A DNA stretch of 64,000 bases from Microbacterium sp. 2FI (GCF_005502885.1 NZ_SCMR01000004.1:62001-126000), one strand, 5' to 3'; numbered from the stretch's first letter, positions 32,641 to 42,161 are shown. Program-made: numbers and translations. The notes: generated by a model not told the origin, from the letters alone.

Positions 32641-33657
32641 ATGACCACTCTCACCAACCCTGGGCCCGCGGTCACCGCGGGCCCGGGGCCTTCCCCGGCA
32701 CCCCGGGCCCGGCGCGGTCAGACCCGCAAGCGGCTCGAGATCTTCCTGTTCGTCACTCCCGCGCTTGTGCTGTTCATCGGGTTCGTCATCCTCCCGGTCA
32801 TCCTCGCGGCGGTCTACAGCTTCTACAACCTGCCCCCGGCGTTCCAGTGGGACGATCTGGCCGAACCCGAGCGGTTCGTCGGCTTCGACAACTACGTGCG
32901 GGCGCTGACGACCCCCGAGTTCCAGAAGGCGATCGGCAACACCTTCTTCATCCTCGTGATGTCGCTGCTCATCCAGGGGCCGATCGCCATCGGCGTCGCG
33001 CTGCTGCTGAACCGGCGCCTGCGGGGCCGCAGCGTCTTCCGCCTGCTGATCTTCGTGCCGTACGTGCTCGCCGAGGTCATCGCCGGCCTCGCGTGGAAGC
33101 TCATCCTGCAGCCGACGGGCGCCGTCAACGCCACCCTCGAGTCGATGGGTCTCGGGTTCCTCGCCCGCAACTGGCTCGCCGACCCCGAGATCGCGCTGTG
33201 GACGATCTTCTTCATCCTCACGTGGAAGTACATCGGCTTCGCGATCCTGCTGTTCCTCGCGGGCCTCCAGGGCATCCCCGAAGAGCTCGCCGAGGCCGCG
33301 CAGATCGACGGCGCGAGCTGGTGGCAGGTGCAGCGGCACATCACGCTGCCGCTGCTCGGGCCCACGATCCGCATCTGGGCGTTCCTCTCTATCATCGGCT
33401 CGCTCCAGGTCTTCGACATGGTGTGGGTGACCGTCGCCCCCGCCGTCCGCCGCATCGCCACCGAGACGATGGCGACGTACATGGTGCAGCAGGGCCAGTT
33501 CGCCGGCCAGCCCGGCTACGGCAGCGCGATCGCCGTGATCCTCTTCGTCATCTCGCTCGTCATCGCCCTCGCGTACCAGCGCTTCGCCCTCCGCCGCGAC
33601 CTCACCGGCGCCATCACGAAACCGAGCGCCCGCAGCAAGAGAAAGCAGGTGCGCTGA
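32641..33657 (+). CDS. Sugar ABC transporter permease, MalF type
   Basis: The 338-residue membrane protein has six helices after a ~30-residue Pro/Arg-rich cytoplasmic start. The coupling loop is seen in EELAEAAQIDGASWWQVQRH. It starts six bases after the binding-protein stop. With the next gene it forms the importer channel. No ATPase gene is present here; actinobacterial family 1 sugar importers commonly share MsiK, encoded elsewhere, which is an inference. Confidence 0.92.
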   Translation: MTTLTNPGPAVTAGPGPSPAPRARRGQTRKRLEIFLFVTPALVLFIGFVILPVILAAVYSFYNLPPAFQWDDLAEPERFVGFDNYVRALTTPEFQKAIGNTFFILVMSLLIQGPIAIGVALLLNRRLRGRSVFRLLIFVPYVLAEVIAGLAWKLILQPTGAVNATLESMGLGFLARNWLADPEIALWTIFFILTWKYIGFAILLFLAGLQGIPEELAEAAQIDGASWWQVQRHITLPLLGPTIRIWAFLSIIGSLQVFDMVWVTVAPAVRRIATETMATYMVQQGQFAGQPGYGSAIAVILFVISLVIALAYQRFALRRDLTGAITKPSARSKRKQVR

Positions 33658-33658
33658 C

Positions 33659-34555
33659 GTGTCCGCCACCACCACCATCGTCACCGGCCGGGCCGACGCT
33701 CCGGAATCCGCCCCCGCCGGCCGTCGCTTCGACTGGGGCCAGCCCTTCGTCTACCTCGTCGCGCTCGTCGTCGCCGCCGTCGCCATCGGCCCGGTGCTGT
33801 ACGTCTTCATCGGCGGGTTCCGCACCACCGGCGACCTCAACGCGAACCCCGCGGGGCTTCCCGACCCGTGGGTGCTCGAGAACTGGGTCACCGTGCTCGG
33901 TTCGCCCCGCTTCTGGGGCAACGTCTTCGCGAGCACGGTGCTCGCGGTCGCCACCACCGTCGGCGTCGTCATCGCCGGCCTCATGGCGGCCTTCGTGATC
34001 GCGCGCTACGACTTCCGCGGCCGGCAGGGGCTGTACACGCTGTTCGCGGCCGGGCTCATGTTCCCGATCACGGTCGCGGCGCTGCCGCTCACGCTGCTGC
34101 TGCGCACGCTCGGCCTCCACGGCACGTATCTCGGCGTGATCATCCCGGGCATCGCGTTCGCGCTGCCGACGACGATCATCATCCTGGTGCCGTTCCTGCG
34201 AGCGATCCCCGACGAGCTCGAAGAGGCGGCCTTCATCGACGGGGCATCGCGCATCGGGTTCTTCTGGCGGATTCTGCTGCCCCTCTCCAAGCCCGGACTC
34301 ATCACCGTCGGCATCCTCGCCTTCGTCGGCAGTTGGAACAGCTATCTGCTTCCGCTCCTCGTGATCAGCACCGGGTCGCTCCCGCAGGAGCTGTGGCCCC
34401 TGCCCCTCGGGGTCACCCAGTTCTCGTCGCAGTACTCGCAGGACACCGGCGCGGTGCTCGCCTACACGTCGCTCGCGATGATCCCCGCGCTCGTGTTCTT
34501 CCTGCTCGCCGAGAAGCGGATCGTCGGCGGTCTCACCGGGGCGGTGAAGGGATGA
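33659..34555 (+). CDS. Sugar ABC transporter permease, MalG type
   Basis: The 298-residue membrane protein has the MalG pattern with the coupling loop ELEEAAFIDGASRIGFFWRI and the late FVGSWNSYLLPLLVI. The GTG at 33659 lies just after the upstream stop, with AAGCAGG a few bases before. It overlaps the GH3 gene by four bases (ATGA), so glycosidase and importer are made together. Confidence 0.92.
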   Translation: MSATTTIVTGRADAPESAPAGRRFDWGQPFVYLVALVVAAVAIGPVLYVFIGGFRTTGDLNANPAGLPDPWVLENWVTVLGSPRFWGNVFASTVLAVATTVGVVIAGLMAAFVIARYDFRGRQGLYTLFAAGLMFPITVAALPLTLLLRTLGLHGTYLGVIIPGIAFALPTTIIILVPFLRAIPDELEEAAFIDGASRIGFFWRILLPLSKPGLITVGILAFVGSWNSYLLPLLVISTGSLPQELWPLPLGVTQFSSQYSQDTGAVLAYTSLAMIPALVFFLLAEKRIVGGLTGAVKG

Positions 34556-36945
34556 CCCTGTCCGAGCTCCCTGGCGCGGCGCGCCTGAAGACGCCGTGGC
34601 ACGACGCGTCACGCCCCGTCGATGAGCGCGTCGACGCCCTCGTGGCGGAGATGACCGTCGCCGAGAAGATCGCGCAGCTGTACGGCGTGTGGGTCGGCGC
34701 CTCCGACGACGGCGAAGACGTCGCGCCCCACCAGCACGACCTGAGCGACGACGTCGACCTCGAGGCGCTGCTGCCGGCCGGTCTCGGCCAGCTCACGCGC
34801 CCGTTCGGCACGGCGCCGGTCGACCCCGCTGTCGGCGCGCTGTCGCTGCAGCGCGCACAGCAGCGCATCGTCGCGGCGAATCGCTTCGGCATTCCCGCGC
34901 TGGCGCACGAGGAGTGCCTCGCGGGCTTCGCGACGTGGGGCGCGACCGCGTACCCCGTCCCGCTCAGCTGGGGCGCGAGCTTCGACCCCGACCTCGTCCG
35001 CGAGGTGGGCGCCCGCATCGGCAGCGACATGCGCTCGCTCGGCGTGCACCAGGGCCTCGCGCCGGTGCTCGACGTCGTGCGCGACGCGCGCTGGGGCCGT
35101 GTCGAGGAGACGATCGGCGAAGATCCGTACCTCGTCGGCACGGTCGCGACCGCCTACATCCAGGGCGTCGAGTCGGCCGGTGTCGTCGCGACACTCAAGC
35201 ACTTCGTCGGCTACTCGGCGTCGAAGGGCGGGCGCAACCTGGCGCCGGTCTCCGTCGGCGCACGCGAGCTCGCCGACGTGCTGCTGCCCCCGTTCGAGAT
35301 GGCGCTGCGCGAAAGCGGGGTGCGGTCGGTGATGAACTCGTACACCGACCTCGACGGCGTGCCGACGGCCGCCGACGCGCGGCTGCTCACCGGACTCCTC
35401 CGCGACGAGTGGGGCTTCGAGGGGACGGTCGTCGCCGACTACTTCTCGATCGCCTTCCTCAAAGAGCTCCACGGCCACAGCGAAGGATGGACGGATGCCG
35501 CGGCGGCAGCCCTCGCCGCCGGCATCGACGTCGAGCTGCCGACCGTGAAGACCTTCGGGCTCGAGCTCGTGCGCGCCGTCGAGGACGGCCGGGTCGACGA
35601 GGCGCTCGTCGACCGGGCACTGCGGCGCGTGCTGCGCCAGAAGATCGACCTCGGTCTGCTCGACGCGGGCTGGAACCCCGTCCCGCCGGCACTTGCCGCG
35701 CTCGCCGGGCCCGCCGGCGGTGCGAACGACGACGCCGACGCCGTACGCGGCCTCGTCGACCTCGACCCGCCCGCAAACCGCGACCTCGCCCGGCGCCTCG
35801 CGGAAGAGGCGGTCATCCTCGTCTCCAACGACGGCACGCTGCCTCTCGCGGCGCCGCCGCGCATGGCCGTCGTCGGCCCCACGGCCGCCGATCCCTACGC
35901 CGTGCTCGGGTGCTACTCGTTCCCCTCGCACGTGGGGGTGCGGCATCCCGAGGTGCCGATCGGCATCGCGCTGCCGACCCTTCTCGAGGCGCTCGCCGCC
36001 GAGTTCCCCGCCGCCGACATCGTCCACGCGCCCGGAACCACGATCGACGGCGGTGAGACCGACGGGTTCGCCGAGGCGGTGGCCGCGGCATCCGCTGCCG
36101 ACGTCGTCGTGCTCGCCCTCGGCGACCGGGCCGGGCTCTTCGGTCGCGGCACCAGCGGCGAGGGGTGCGACGCAGCCGACCTGACGCTGCCCGGTGCCCA
36201 GCAGGCGCTGCTGGACGCGGTGCTCGCGGCGGGGGTGCCGACCGTCGTCACGCTGCTCTCGGGACGCCCGTACGCGCTGGGTGCGGCGCCCGAGTGTGCC
36301 GCGGCGATCGTGCAGACCTTCTTCGCGGGCGAGGCCGGCACCGACGCGATCGCCGGGGTCCTGAGCGGACGCGTCAACCCGAGCGGACGCCTGCCGGTCA
36401 GCATCCCGCGCGATTCCGGCGCCCAGCCCTCGACGTACCTCGCCTCGACCCTCGCGCGCGTGAACGACGTCTCGAACATCGACCCGAGCCCCGCGTTCGC
36501 CTTCGGACACGGCCTCGGGTACGCGACGTCGGTGTGGTCGGATGCCGCGGCCTCGGCCTCCGAGATCTCCGCCGACGGCTCGGTGACGGTCTCGATCCAC
36601 GTCGGAAGCGCCGGCGAGCGCGACGGCGTCGAGGTGGTGCAGCTGTATCTCCACGATCCGGTCGCCTCGACCGTGAGGCCCGTCCAGCGGCTCATCGCGT
36701 ACGCGCGGGTGCCGCTCGCTGCGGGGGAGCGCGTCCGGGTGTCGTTCGACGTCCCCGCAGACCTCGCCTCGTTCACGGGCATCGACGGGCGGCGCATCAT
36801 CGAGCCCGGCGAGCTCGTCTTCGGCTTCGGACGCTCGAGCGCCGAGATCGTCGCGACCCGCTCGGTGCGGATCACCGGTGCCGCGCGTGTGGTCGACCAC
36901 ACCAGGCGCCTGCACGCGGCCGTCGCAGTCACCCCCGACGACTGA
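34552..36945 (+). CDS. Glycoside hydrolase family 3, beta-xylosidase/beta-glucosidase
   Basis: The 797-residue enzyme has no signal peptide, so it works in the cytoplasm on imported oligosaccharides. The N-terminal barrel shows LAPVLDVVRDARWGRVEETI and the sugar-binding KHFVGYSASKGGRN. The catalytic nucleophile is Asp296 in GTVVADYFS. The alpha/beta sandwich (VILVSNDGTLPLA) and a C-terminal fibronectin III-like domain (GVEVVQLYLHDPVASTVRPV) complete the standard layout. Substrate choice between xylosides and glucosides cannot be fixed by eye; the xylan neighbours favour xylosidase. A strong terminator follows 12 bases after the stop. Confidence 0.9.
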   Translation: MTLSELPGAARLKTPWHDASRPVDERVDALVAEMTVAEKIAQLYGVWVGASDDGEDVAPHQHDLSDDVDLEALLPAGLGQLTRPFGTAPVDPAVGALSLQRAQQRIVAANRFGIPALAHEECLAGFATWGATAYPVPLSWGASFDPDLVREVGARIGSDMRSLGVHQGLAPVLDVVRDARWGRVEETIGEDPYLVGTVATAYIQGVESAGVVATLKHFVGYSASKGGRNLAPVSVGARELADVLLPPFEMALRESGVRSVMNSYTDLDGVPTAADARLLTGLLRDEWGFEGTVVADYFSIAFLKELHGHSEGWTDAAAAALAAGIDVELPTVKTFGLELVRAVEDGRVDEALVDRALRRVLRQKIDLGLLDAGWNPVPPALAALAGPAGGANDDADAVRGLVDLDPPANRDLARRLAEEAVILVSNDGTLPLAAPPRMAVVGPTAADPYAVLGCYSFPSHVGVRHPEVPIGIALPTLLEALAAEFPAADIVHAPGTTIDGGETDGFAEAVAAASAADVVVLALGDRAGLFGRGTSGEGCDAADLTLPGAQQALLDAVLAAGVPTVVTLLSGRPYALGAAPECAAAIVQTFFAGEAGTDAIAGVLSGRVNPSGRLPVSIPRDSGAQPSTYLASTLARVNDVSNIDPSPAFAFGHGLGYATSVWSDAAASASEISADGSVTVSIHVGSAGERDGVEVVQLYLHDPVASTVRPVQRLIAYARVPLAAGERVRVSFDVPADLASFTGIDGRRIIEPGELVFGFGRSSAEIVATRSVRITGAARVVDHTRRLHAAVAVTPDD

Positions 36946-36957
36946 GGCCGCCGCGGG

Positions 36958-36996
36958 AAGCGGTGCGGGTGGTTCGCCACCCGCACCGCTTTCTTC
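36958..36996 (+). terminator. Intrinsic terminator of the sugar ABC/GH3 operon
   Basis: A perfect 15-base stem (36958-36972 with 36977-36991; arm AAGCGGTGCGGGTGG) has a TTCG tetraloop and a T-rich tail (TTTCTT). It is the clearest rho-independent terminator in the window. Confidence 0.9.
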
Positions 36997-37033
36997 GTGT
37001 GCGGTGGGGTTGCCCCTCGCGCGGGGTACGCAA

Positions 37034-37103
37034 ACGGAGGAGATCCGCAGAACGGAGGATGGATGCCGGTGCTTCGGCCCTCCGGATTGCGGATCTCCGC
37101 CGT
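37034..37103. repeat. Long imperfect intergenic palindrome
   Basis: Two 25-base arms (37034-37058 and 37079-37103) pair at 21 positions around a 20-base loop. The longest perfect block is GGAGATCCGCA. It lies between the convergent GH3 and xylanase genes, after the GH3 terminator. Its role is unknown; it may be a terminator remnant or a repeat element. Confidence 0.6.
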
Positions 37104-37106
37104 TCT

Positions 37107-37139
37107 GCACGGCGGGCAGGAGCGCCCCGCCCGCCGTGC
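37107..37139. terminator. Terminator hairpin after the xylanase gene
   Basis: A perfect 11-base stem GCACGGCGGGC / GCCCGCCGTGC has an 11-base loop. It lies 15 bases beyond the stop of the minus-strand xylanase gene and could serve both convergent operons. Confidence 0.65.
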
Positions 37140-37154
37140 GGCCCTCGGCAGCGC

Positions 37155-40100
37155 TCAGCGCGCGTGCCCGGGCGGCACCCGCTTCGGGGCGGGCTCCGCA
37201 ACCACCGATGCCGAGACCGCCGAGCCGTCCGCGAGTCCGGGGGCGGACGCGGTCACGACCACCGTGATCGAGGCGCCCGCATCGCGGGGCTTGATCTTGT
37301 AGGTCGACTTCTTCGCCCCGGGGATGTCGTCCCCGTCGGCCTGCCACCGGTACATGAACGTGGCGCCCGCGGGCTCCCACGTTCCGGCATCCGCCCGCAG
37401 CGTCTCGCCGACGACGGGGGTTCCCGCAATCGAGGGGGCGACCGTGTTGACGACGTCGGTCGGAACCGCCGCCTCGACGAGCTCTCCCACGCCCCAGCGG
37501 GCCGTGGACTGATAGCCCGCGCCGGTGGGGTCGGCCCAGTTGCGGATCGACGTGCGCGCGCCCGCGGTGGCGTCGTTCACCTGGAAGTCGAGGCCGTGGA
37601 AGCTGCCCGCACCGCCGTACTCGAGCAGGCTGATCGCCGCCTCGACGATGTAGCCGCCCTCGACCGGCGTGGTCTCGCTCTGCACGCGCGCCCGCTGGAA
37701 CGCCTCGTCGCCGGTGCCGAACGACACCTGGTTCTCGGCGCTGATGCGGATCTGCGAGTCGTCGTAGCGGTACGAGCCGTTCTTGTAGTTGCCGGCGTCG
37801 ACGTAGAGCTCGACCGAGTCCTGGATCCACGGGTCGGATCCCGACACGTCGACGGTCGGGTCGGCCACCTGTGCCAGCACGTAGAGGGTGTTCTCCATCC
37901 ACAGCGTCCGCACGGTCGCGCTCGCGCCGCTGGTGCCTTCGACCTGCTTGCCGGTGGTCACCGCGTTCGCCTGGCTCCAGAGGCCGTCGATCGCGCCGTC
38001 GATCGCCGGTGCGTCGGGTGCCTCGACCACCTCGAGGAACGACAGCGGCTCGACGAGGGTGAGGGTTCCGACGGCGCCGGGCGTGTTCCAGCCCACGGTC
38101 GTCGCGGCATCCGTCACCCGTACGTCGAACGCGACCGCGTCGCCCTGGGCCGGGGTGATCGGCAGGTGCGCCACCACGTCGTAGCCGCCCTCGCGCTCGG
38201 TCACCACGGGGCCGGCGGCGCCGCTGCGCGGCACCGTGACCACCGCGCCGTCGACCTCGAAGGCGACGGCATCCGTGGCATCCGTCGTCGCGTCGTCGAC
38301 GCTCACGAACGCCGTCAGGTGTTCCGGGGCCCACCGCAGCTGGAACCGCGCCGTGCTCTCGACGGCGTGCTGCGGCAGGCGCTGCCACTCGGGCGACGAC
38401 GTCGCGTCGGGGCCGAGCGCGACGTCGCCCGCGAAGACGTTCGCGGTGCGCAGGCGCGCAGCGAGATCGCCGCCGACCGTCCCGAAGTAGGCGGGCTTGG
38501 CCTGGAACCCGTCGTCGAACACGAGCGGGTCGCCCGAGCTGTCGCGCCAACTGCGCCCGTCGGTGAGTCCCCACACGGTCACGCTGAACATGTCGGCGGC
38601 GTACTCGCGGAAGATCCGGAACGCGTCGCGGTAGTAGTAGCCCTGCTCGATGAGCAGCGCCGCGGTGACGGGCGTGCCCGTCGGGACGTCGAACTCGGTG
38701 ACCGCCTGGACGACCGGCAGGTGCTGGAAGCGCTTGATCGCGGTCTCGAGCGCCGTCACCGGCATCGCGAGGTTGACATGGAACTGGTGCCCCACGCCGT
38801 CGACCGGCACCCCGCGAGCGAGCAGGCGCTCGACGAGGTCGAGGTAGCGCTGCTGCTTGCCGTCCTGCTCGGTGTTGTAGTCGTTGATGAAGAGCGTCAC
38901 CGGGCGCTCCGCGCCGGGCGCCGCGTACACCTCGTTGAACGCCTCGTCGGCGTAGCGGAACGCGAGATCGATGAACTCTTCGCCGAGGATGCGGAACCAC
39001 TCGCTGCGGCGGAGCCCGTCGGGGTTCTCGCCGCTGTCGGAGACCACCTCGTTGACGACGTCGAACGCGACGAGCGGATTGCCGCCGCCGTAGGGGCCGT
39101 AGGCGCTGAGGCTCTCCGCGACCGCGAAGATGTGCGTGCGCAGCCGCTCGCGCAGGAACTGCTTGTCGGCCTCGCTCGTGGTGAGGGGTTCGCCGGCCGC
39201 GTTCTGGAAGAACCAGGCCGGGGTCTGGCTGTGCCACACGAGCACGTGCCCGTACATGCCGAGCCCTTCGTCCTTCGCGAACTGCATGAGGGTCGCGGCC
39301 TGCTCGTGGATGCCGAAGGTGCCTGTGCCGTCGTACCAGGCCTCGGGCTTCATGTGGTTCTCGGCGGTGATCTGGTCGAAGTGGTGCAGCAGCAGATCCG
39401 ACGCCGAACCGGCCGTCTCGCGGCTGTCGATCGCGACCCCCACCGGGAAGTCGAGCGTGTCCATGATCGGCGTGAGGCTCGTGTCGATCACGGCGGGCTC
39501 GGGGATGCTGACGACGATGTCGTCGACGAGGAACGGCGACGTGTTGCCGGCTGCGCCCTCGCTCACCCACCGCGTCTCGAAGTAGAGCTCGGCGGCCTCG
39601 TCGAACGCAGGGATCGTGAAGGTTCCGCCCACGCGCACCCACTCCGTCTGCGACAGACCGGTGAACTGCACGAGGTTCGTGAACGACTCCGATGTGCCGC
39701 TCAGTGTGCGGGCGCTCAGGGTCATGTCTCCGGGCTCGCCCTCGAACTTGACCCATGCCTCGACCTCGTAGGTCACGCCCGGCTCGAGCAGCCCGACGAC
39801 GTCGTACTGGGGTCCTTGGCCCTGCGAGGTGCGATTGGAGACGCGCGCCGAATAGTCGCCGGTGTGCGCGGCGTCGGTCGTCGTCGCCAGCTGCGGGTCT
39901 CCCGATCCGGTCTGCCGGATCGACCAGCCCTGCAGCGTGGCGTCTTCGAAGTCGGTGTCGATCACGATGCCGGGCTCGGGCTCGTCGGGGGAGTCGGCCG
40001 GCGCGGTGATGAGCACGTCGTCGAGCACGAGATCGACGCCGGCCGCGGCGGCTTCGACATAGAGGGATGCCGCCGGGTGCGCGGCGTCGTTCACATAGGT

Positions 40101-40985
40101 GCCGGTGAGCTGCACCCAGTCGGCGCCGACGGTCGGGCGGGATCCGACCCACGGGTACTCGTTGTCGGCCCCGGGCTGGTTCGCGCCGAGGTTCACCCCG
40201 ACGGGGGTCGCTGCGGGGTCGAGGAGCCGCACCCATGCCGAGATCGTGTACGTGACGCCCGGCTCGAAGAGGGTGGACACGTCGACCGACGCACCGTTCC
40301 ACGAACTCGTGCGGTTCGTGATCGCGAGCGCGTGCGTTCCCGTGTGGGCCGCGGCATCCGTCTGGGCGATCGTCGCACCGCGACCGGTCCACGGAGCCGT
40401 GCCGCTTTCGAAGTCGCTCTGCAGCACGACCGTGTCGGCCGGCGGTTCGGGAGCCTCGGCGGTGATGAGCACGTCGTCCACGAGGTACGAGTAGGGGGAG
40501 CCGGTCTCGGCGGTGCCGAGGTAGATCTGGAACGGCGTGCCGTCCTCGGGTGCCGGTGCGGTCCACTGCCCCGAGACGGTGGTCCAGGCGTCCGCCGTCA
40601 TCGTCGTGTTGCCGATCCATCCGTAGCCGGGCTTGCCGACGAACCGAACGCCGGCGGAGCCCGGGGTTCCCGGGGCGAGGCGCACCTTGGCCGAGACCGT
40701 GTAGGTCTCGCCGGTCTCGAAGATCGTGGTCGGGCTCTGGATGCCGACATAGTCGGCGGCTCGGTCATTGACCCGCAGCACGGTGCCGGAGCCCTCGGGG
40801 TCGGCGACGAACGTCAGGGTCGAGCCGTCACCGCCGCTCTGGGTCCAGTCGCCGATCGTGCCGTCTTCGAAATCGATGGACGAGACGGTCACCGGCGCGG
40901 CGACCGCGGGGGTGAGGGGGGAGAGGATCAGGGCGGCCGCGGAGATCGCCGCGGCGATCCCCCAGCCAGCACGTCGTCGGCTCAC
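37155..40985 (-). CDS. Secreted multimodular endo-1,4-beta-xylanase, GH10
   Basis: The 1276-residue protein has a Sec signal peptide (Arg-rich start, hydrophobic core, AVAA cleavage). Three CBM4/9/22-like binding modules follow (about residues 35-190, 190-345, 350-495; each starts with DFE[DS]G-like). Next is a GH10 catalytic domain (~500-835). The acid/base is Glu646 in FDVVNEVV and the nucleophile Glu764 in VTEFDVP. After it come a spacer module, a CBM9 (~985-1165, APAIDGAIDGLWSQANA) and a C-terminal Ig-like repeat (VAPSIAGTPVVGETLRA). No LPxTG anchor is seen, so it is released or held by sugar binding. The GTG at 40985 has AAAGGAG upstream. It would make the oligosaccharides taken up by the neighbouring importer. 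Confidence 0.92.
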   Translation of the reverse strand: MSRRRAGWGIAAAISAAALILSPLTPAVAAPVTVSSIDFEDGTIGDWTQSGGDGSTLTFVADPEGSGTVLRVNDRAADYVGIQSPTTIFETGETYTVSAKVRLAPGTPGSAGVRFVGKPGYGWIGNTTMTADAWTTVSGQWTAPAPEDGTPFQIYLGTAETGSPYSYLVDDVLITAEAPEPPADTVVLQSDFESGTAPWTGRGATIAQTDAAAHTGTHALAITNRTSSWNGASVDVSTLFEPGVTYTISAWVRLLDPAATPVGVNLGANQPGADNEYPWVGSRPTVGADWVQLTGTYVNDAAHPAASLYVEAAAAGVDLVLDDVLITAPADSPDEPEPGIVIDTDFEDATLQGWSIRQTGSGDPQLATTTDAAHTGDYSARVSNRTSQGQGPQYDVVGLLEPGVTYEVEAWVKFEGEPGDMTLSARTLSGTSESFTNLVQFTGLSQTEWVRVGGTFTIPAFDEAAELYFETRWVSEGAAGNTSPFLVDDIVVSIPEPAVIDTSLTPIMDTLDFPVGVAIDSRETAGSASDLLLHHFDQITAENHMKPEAWYDGTGTFGIHEQAATLMQFAKDEGLGMYGHVLVWHSQTPAWFFQNAAGEPLTTSEADKQFLRERLRTHIFAVAESLSAYGPYGGGNPLVAFDVVNEVVSDSGENPDGLRRSEWFRILGEEFIDLAFRYADEAFNEVYAAPGAERPVTLFINDYNTEQDGKQQRYLDLVERLLARGVPVDGVGHQFHVNLAMPVTALETAIKRFQHLPVVQAVTEFDVPTGTPVTAALLIEQGYYYRDAFRIFREYAADMFSVTVWGLTDGRSWRDSSGDPLVFDDGFQAKPAYFGTVGGDLAARLRTANVFAGDVALGPDATSSPEWQRLPQHAVESTARFQLRWAPEHLTAFVSVDDATTDATDAVAFEVDGAVVTVPRSGAAGPVVTEREGGYDVVAHLPITPAQGDAVAFDVRVTDAATTVGWNTPGAVGTLTLVEPLSFLEVVEAPDAPAIDGAIDGLWSQANAVTTGKQVEGTSGASATVRTLWMENTLYVLAQVADPTVDVSGSDPWIQDSVELYVDAGNYKNGSYRYDDSQIRISAENQVSFGTGDEAFQRARVQSETTPVEGGYIVEAAISLLEYGGAGSFHGLDFQVNDATAGARTSIRNWADPTGAGYQSTARWGVGELVEAAVPTDVVNTVAPSIAGTPVVGETLRADAGTWEPAGATFMYRWQADGDDIPGAKKSTYKIKPRDAGASITVVVTASAPGLADGSAVSASVVAEPAPKRVPPGHAR

Positions 40986-41066
40986 GTCTGCGCTCCTTTG
41001 CGCTGGATTTGTGGGTGCGGCAAACATATGCCGCAGCATCCGGCGTGGAGTCAGTTCGTGTCAGAA

Positions 41067-41089
41067 ATGTTACGAAACTTCTTTCGTAA
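41067..41089 (-). promoter_or_regulatory. Xylanase -10 element overlapped by a LacI-type operator
   Basis: On the minus strand TAACAT (41067-41072) is a good -10 for the xylanase gene. It overlaps the perfect palindrome TTACGAAA-CTTC-TTTCGTAA (41070-41089), which contains the CGAAA/TTTCG half-sites seen at the sugar ABC and lacI promoters. A bound repressor would block initiation. Confidence 0.65.
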
Positions 41090-41098
41090 GTTGCGGTG

Positions 41099-42106
41099 TC
41101 ATGTTTCGAGGCGCGCGGTGCTTCCCCGGACGACCAGGTGCGTCGCGAGATCCATGCGCAGCGTCTCGACGCCCGCACCGTCGGCCAGGCGGAGGGCGAG
41201 CCGCGTCGCCTCTTCGCCCATGCGGCGCAGTGGCTGGTGGACGGTGGTCAGCTGCGGGCTCATCCAGCGCGAGAGCGCGATGTCGTCGTATCCCACGACC
41301 GAGAGGTCGTCGGGCACGCGGAGTCCGGCCGCGGATCCCGCCGCGATCGCCCCGAGGGCCTGCAGGTCGCTGCCCGCGAAGATCGCCGTGGGCGGCTCGG
41401 GCAGGGCGAGCAGTTCCCGCGCGCGGGCCTCGCCGCCGCCGGGGTGGAAGTCGCCGAAGCGGATCAGCTCGGGGTCGATGGGGAGTCCGGCGGCGTTCAT
41501 GGCCGAGCGATAGCCGTCGACGCGGGCGAGCGAGCACATCATGTCTTCGGGGCCGGTGATCGCGGCGATGCGACGGTGGCCGAGCTCGATGAGGTGGCGG
41601 GTCGCCATGAGTCCGCCCGACCAGTTCGCCGAGCCGACCGACGGCACGTCGGGGGACGGGTCGCCGGCGGGGTCGACGATGACGAACGGGATGCCGCGCG
41701 AGCGCAGCTTCTCGCGGTATGGCGCCGCGATGTCGGAGAAGACGAGGATCACCCCGACCGGGCGGCGGCGCAGCACGCCGTCGATCCACTCGGCGCCCGG
41801 CGCGTGGCGGTCGCCGCTGACGGTGAGGACGACCGAGAGCCCCGCCGCGTGGGCGACCTCCTCGACCCCCTCGATGACCTCCATCGACCAGCTGGGCTCG
41901 AGCTCGTGGAAGACGAGCTCGACGAACTCTGTGCGCTGCGTGGCGCTGCGCCGGGTGTAGCCGTGGCGGGCGAGGTGCTCCTCGAGGCGAGCTCGCGTCG
42001 CCGGCGCGACGTCGGCGCGGCCGTTGAGGACCTTCGACATCGTCGCGAGCGAGACGCCCGCCTCCTCCGCGATCGCGGCGAGTGTCACCCGGGGTGTATC
42101 GGTCAT
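41099..42106 (-). CDS. LacI-family transcriptional regulator
   Basis: The 335-residue protein has the LacI headpiece ([20 protein letters not shown], then [19 protein letters not shown]) with a hinge near residue 50, and a periplasmic-binding-protein-like sensor domain ([37 protein letters not shown]). It lies between the xylanase and xylA genes and is divergent from xylA. The start is supported by TAGCAT six bases upstream (42113-42118, minus strand). A candidate operator just beyond that -10 suggests autoregulation. Xylo-oligosaccharide or xylose as inducer is an inference. Confidence 0.9.
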   Translation of the reverse strand: MTDTPRVTLAAIAEEAGVSLATMSKVLNGRADVAPATRARLEEHLARHGYTRRSATQRTEFVELVFHELEPSWSMEVIEGVEEVAHAAGLSVVLTVSGDRHAPGAEWIDGVLRRRPVGVILVFSDIAAPYREKLRSRGIPFVIVDPAGDPSPDVPSVGSANWSGGLMATRHLIELGHRRIAAITGPEDMMCSLARVDGYRSAMNAAGLPIDPELIRFGDFHPGGGEARARELLALPEPPTAIFAGSDLQALGAIAAGSAAGLRVPDDLSVVGYDDIALSRWMSPQLTTVHQPLRRMGEEATRLALRLADGAGVETLRMDLATHLVVRGSTARLET

Positions 42107-42123
42107 GCGTCGATGCTAGTGCT

Positions 42124-42134
42124 CGAAACTATCG
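42124..42134. promoter_or_regulatory. Putative LacI-family operator upstream of lacI and xylA
   Basis: CGAAACTATCG matches 10 of 11 bases of the perfect palindrome core CGAAACTTTCG in the sugar ABC leader. It sits six bases upstream of the lacI -10, in the divergent lacI/xylA region. Confidence 0.5.
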
Positions 42135-42161
42135 GACCGGCGTCGCGCGTGCCGAGCGGGG

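Noticed and set aside
34609-40620. Open frame of about 2000 codons on the minus strand across the GH3 and xylanase genes
   Set aside because: It is a GC-rich shadow. It crosses a terminator pair and has Arg/His/Gly-rich nonsense composition, while the real GH3 and GH10 frames show complete catalytic motifs.
36165-41513. Open frame of about 1780 codons on the plus strand opposite the xylanase
   Set aside because: This is antisense of the GH10 gene with no recognisable domain; long antisense frames are expected at this GC.
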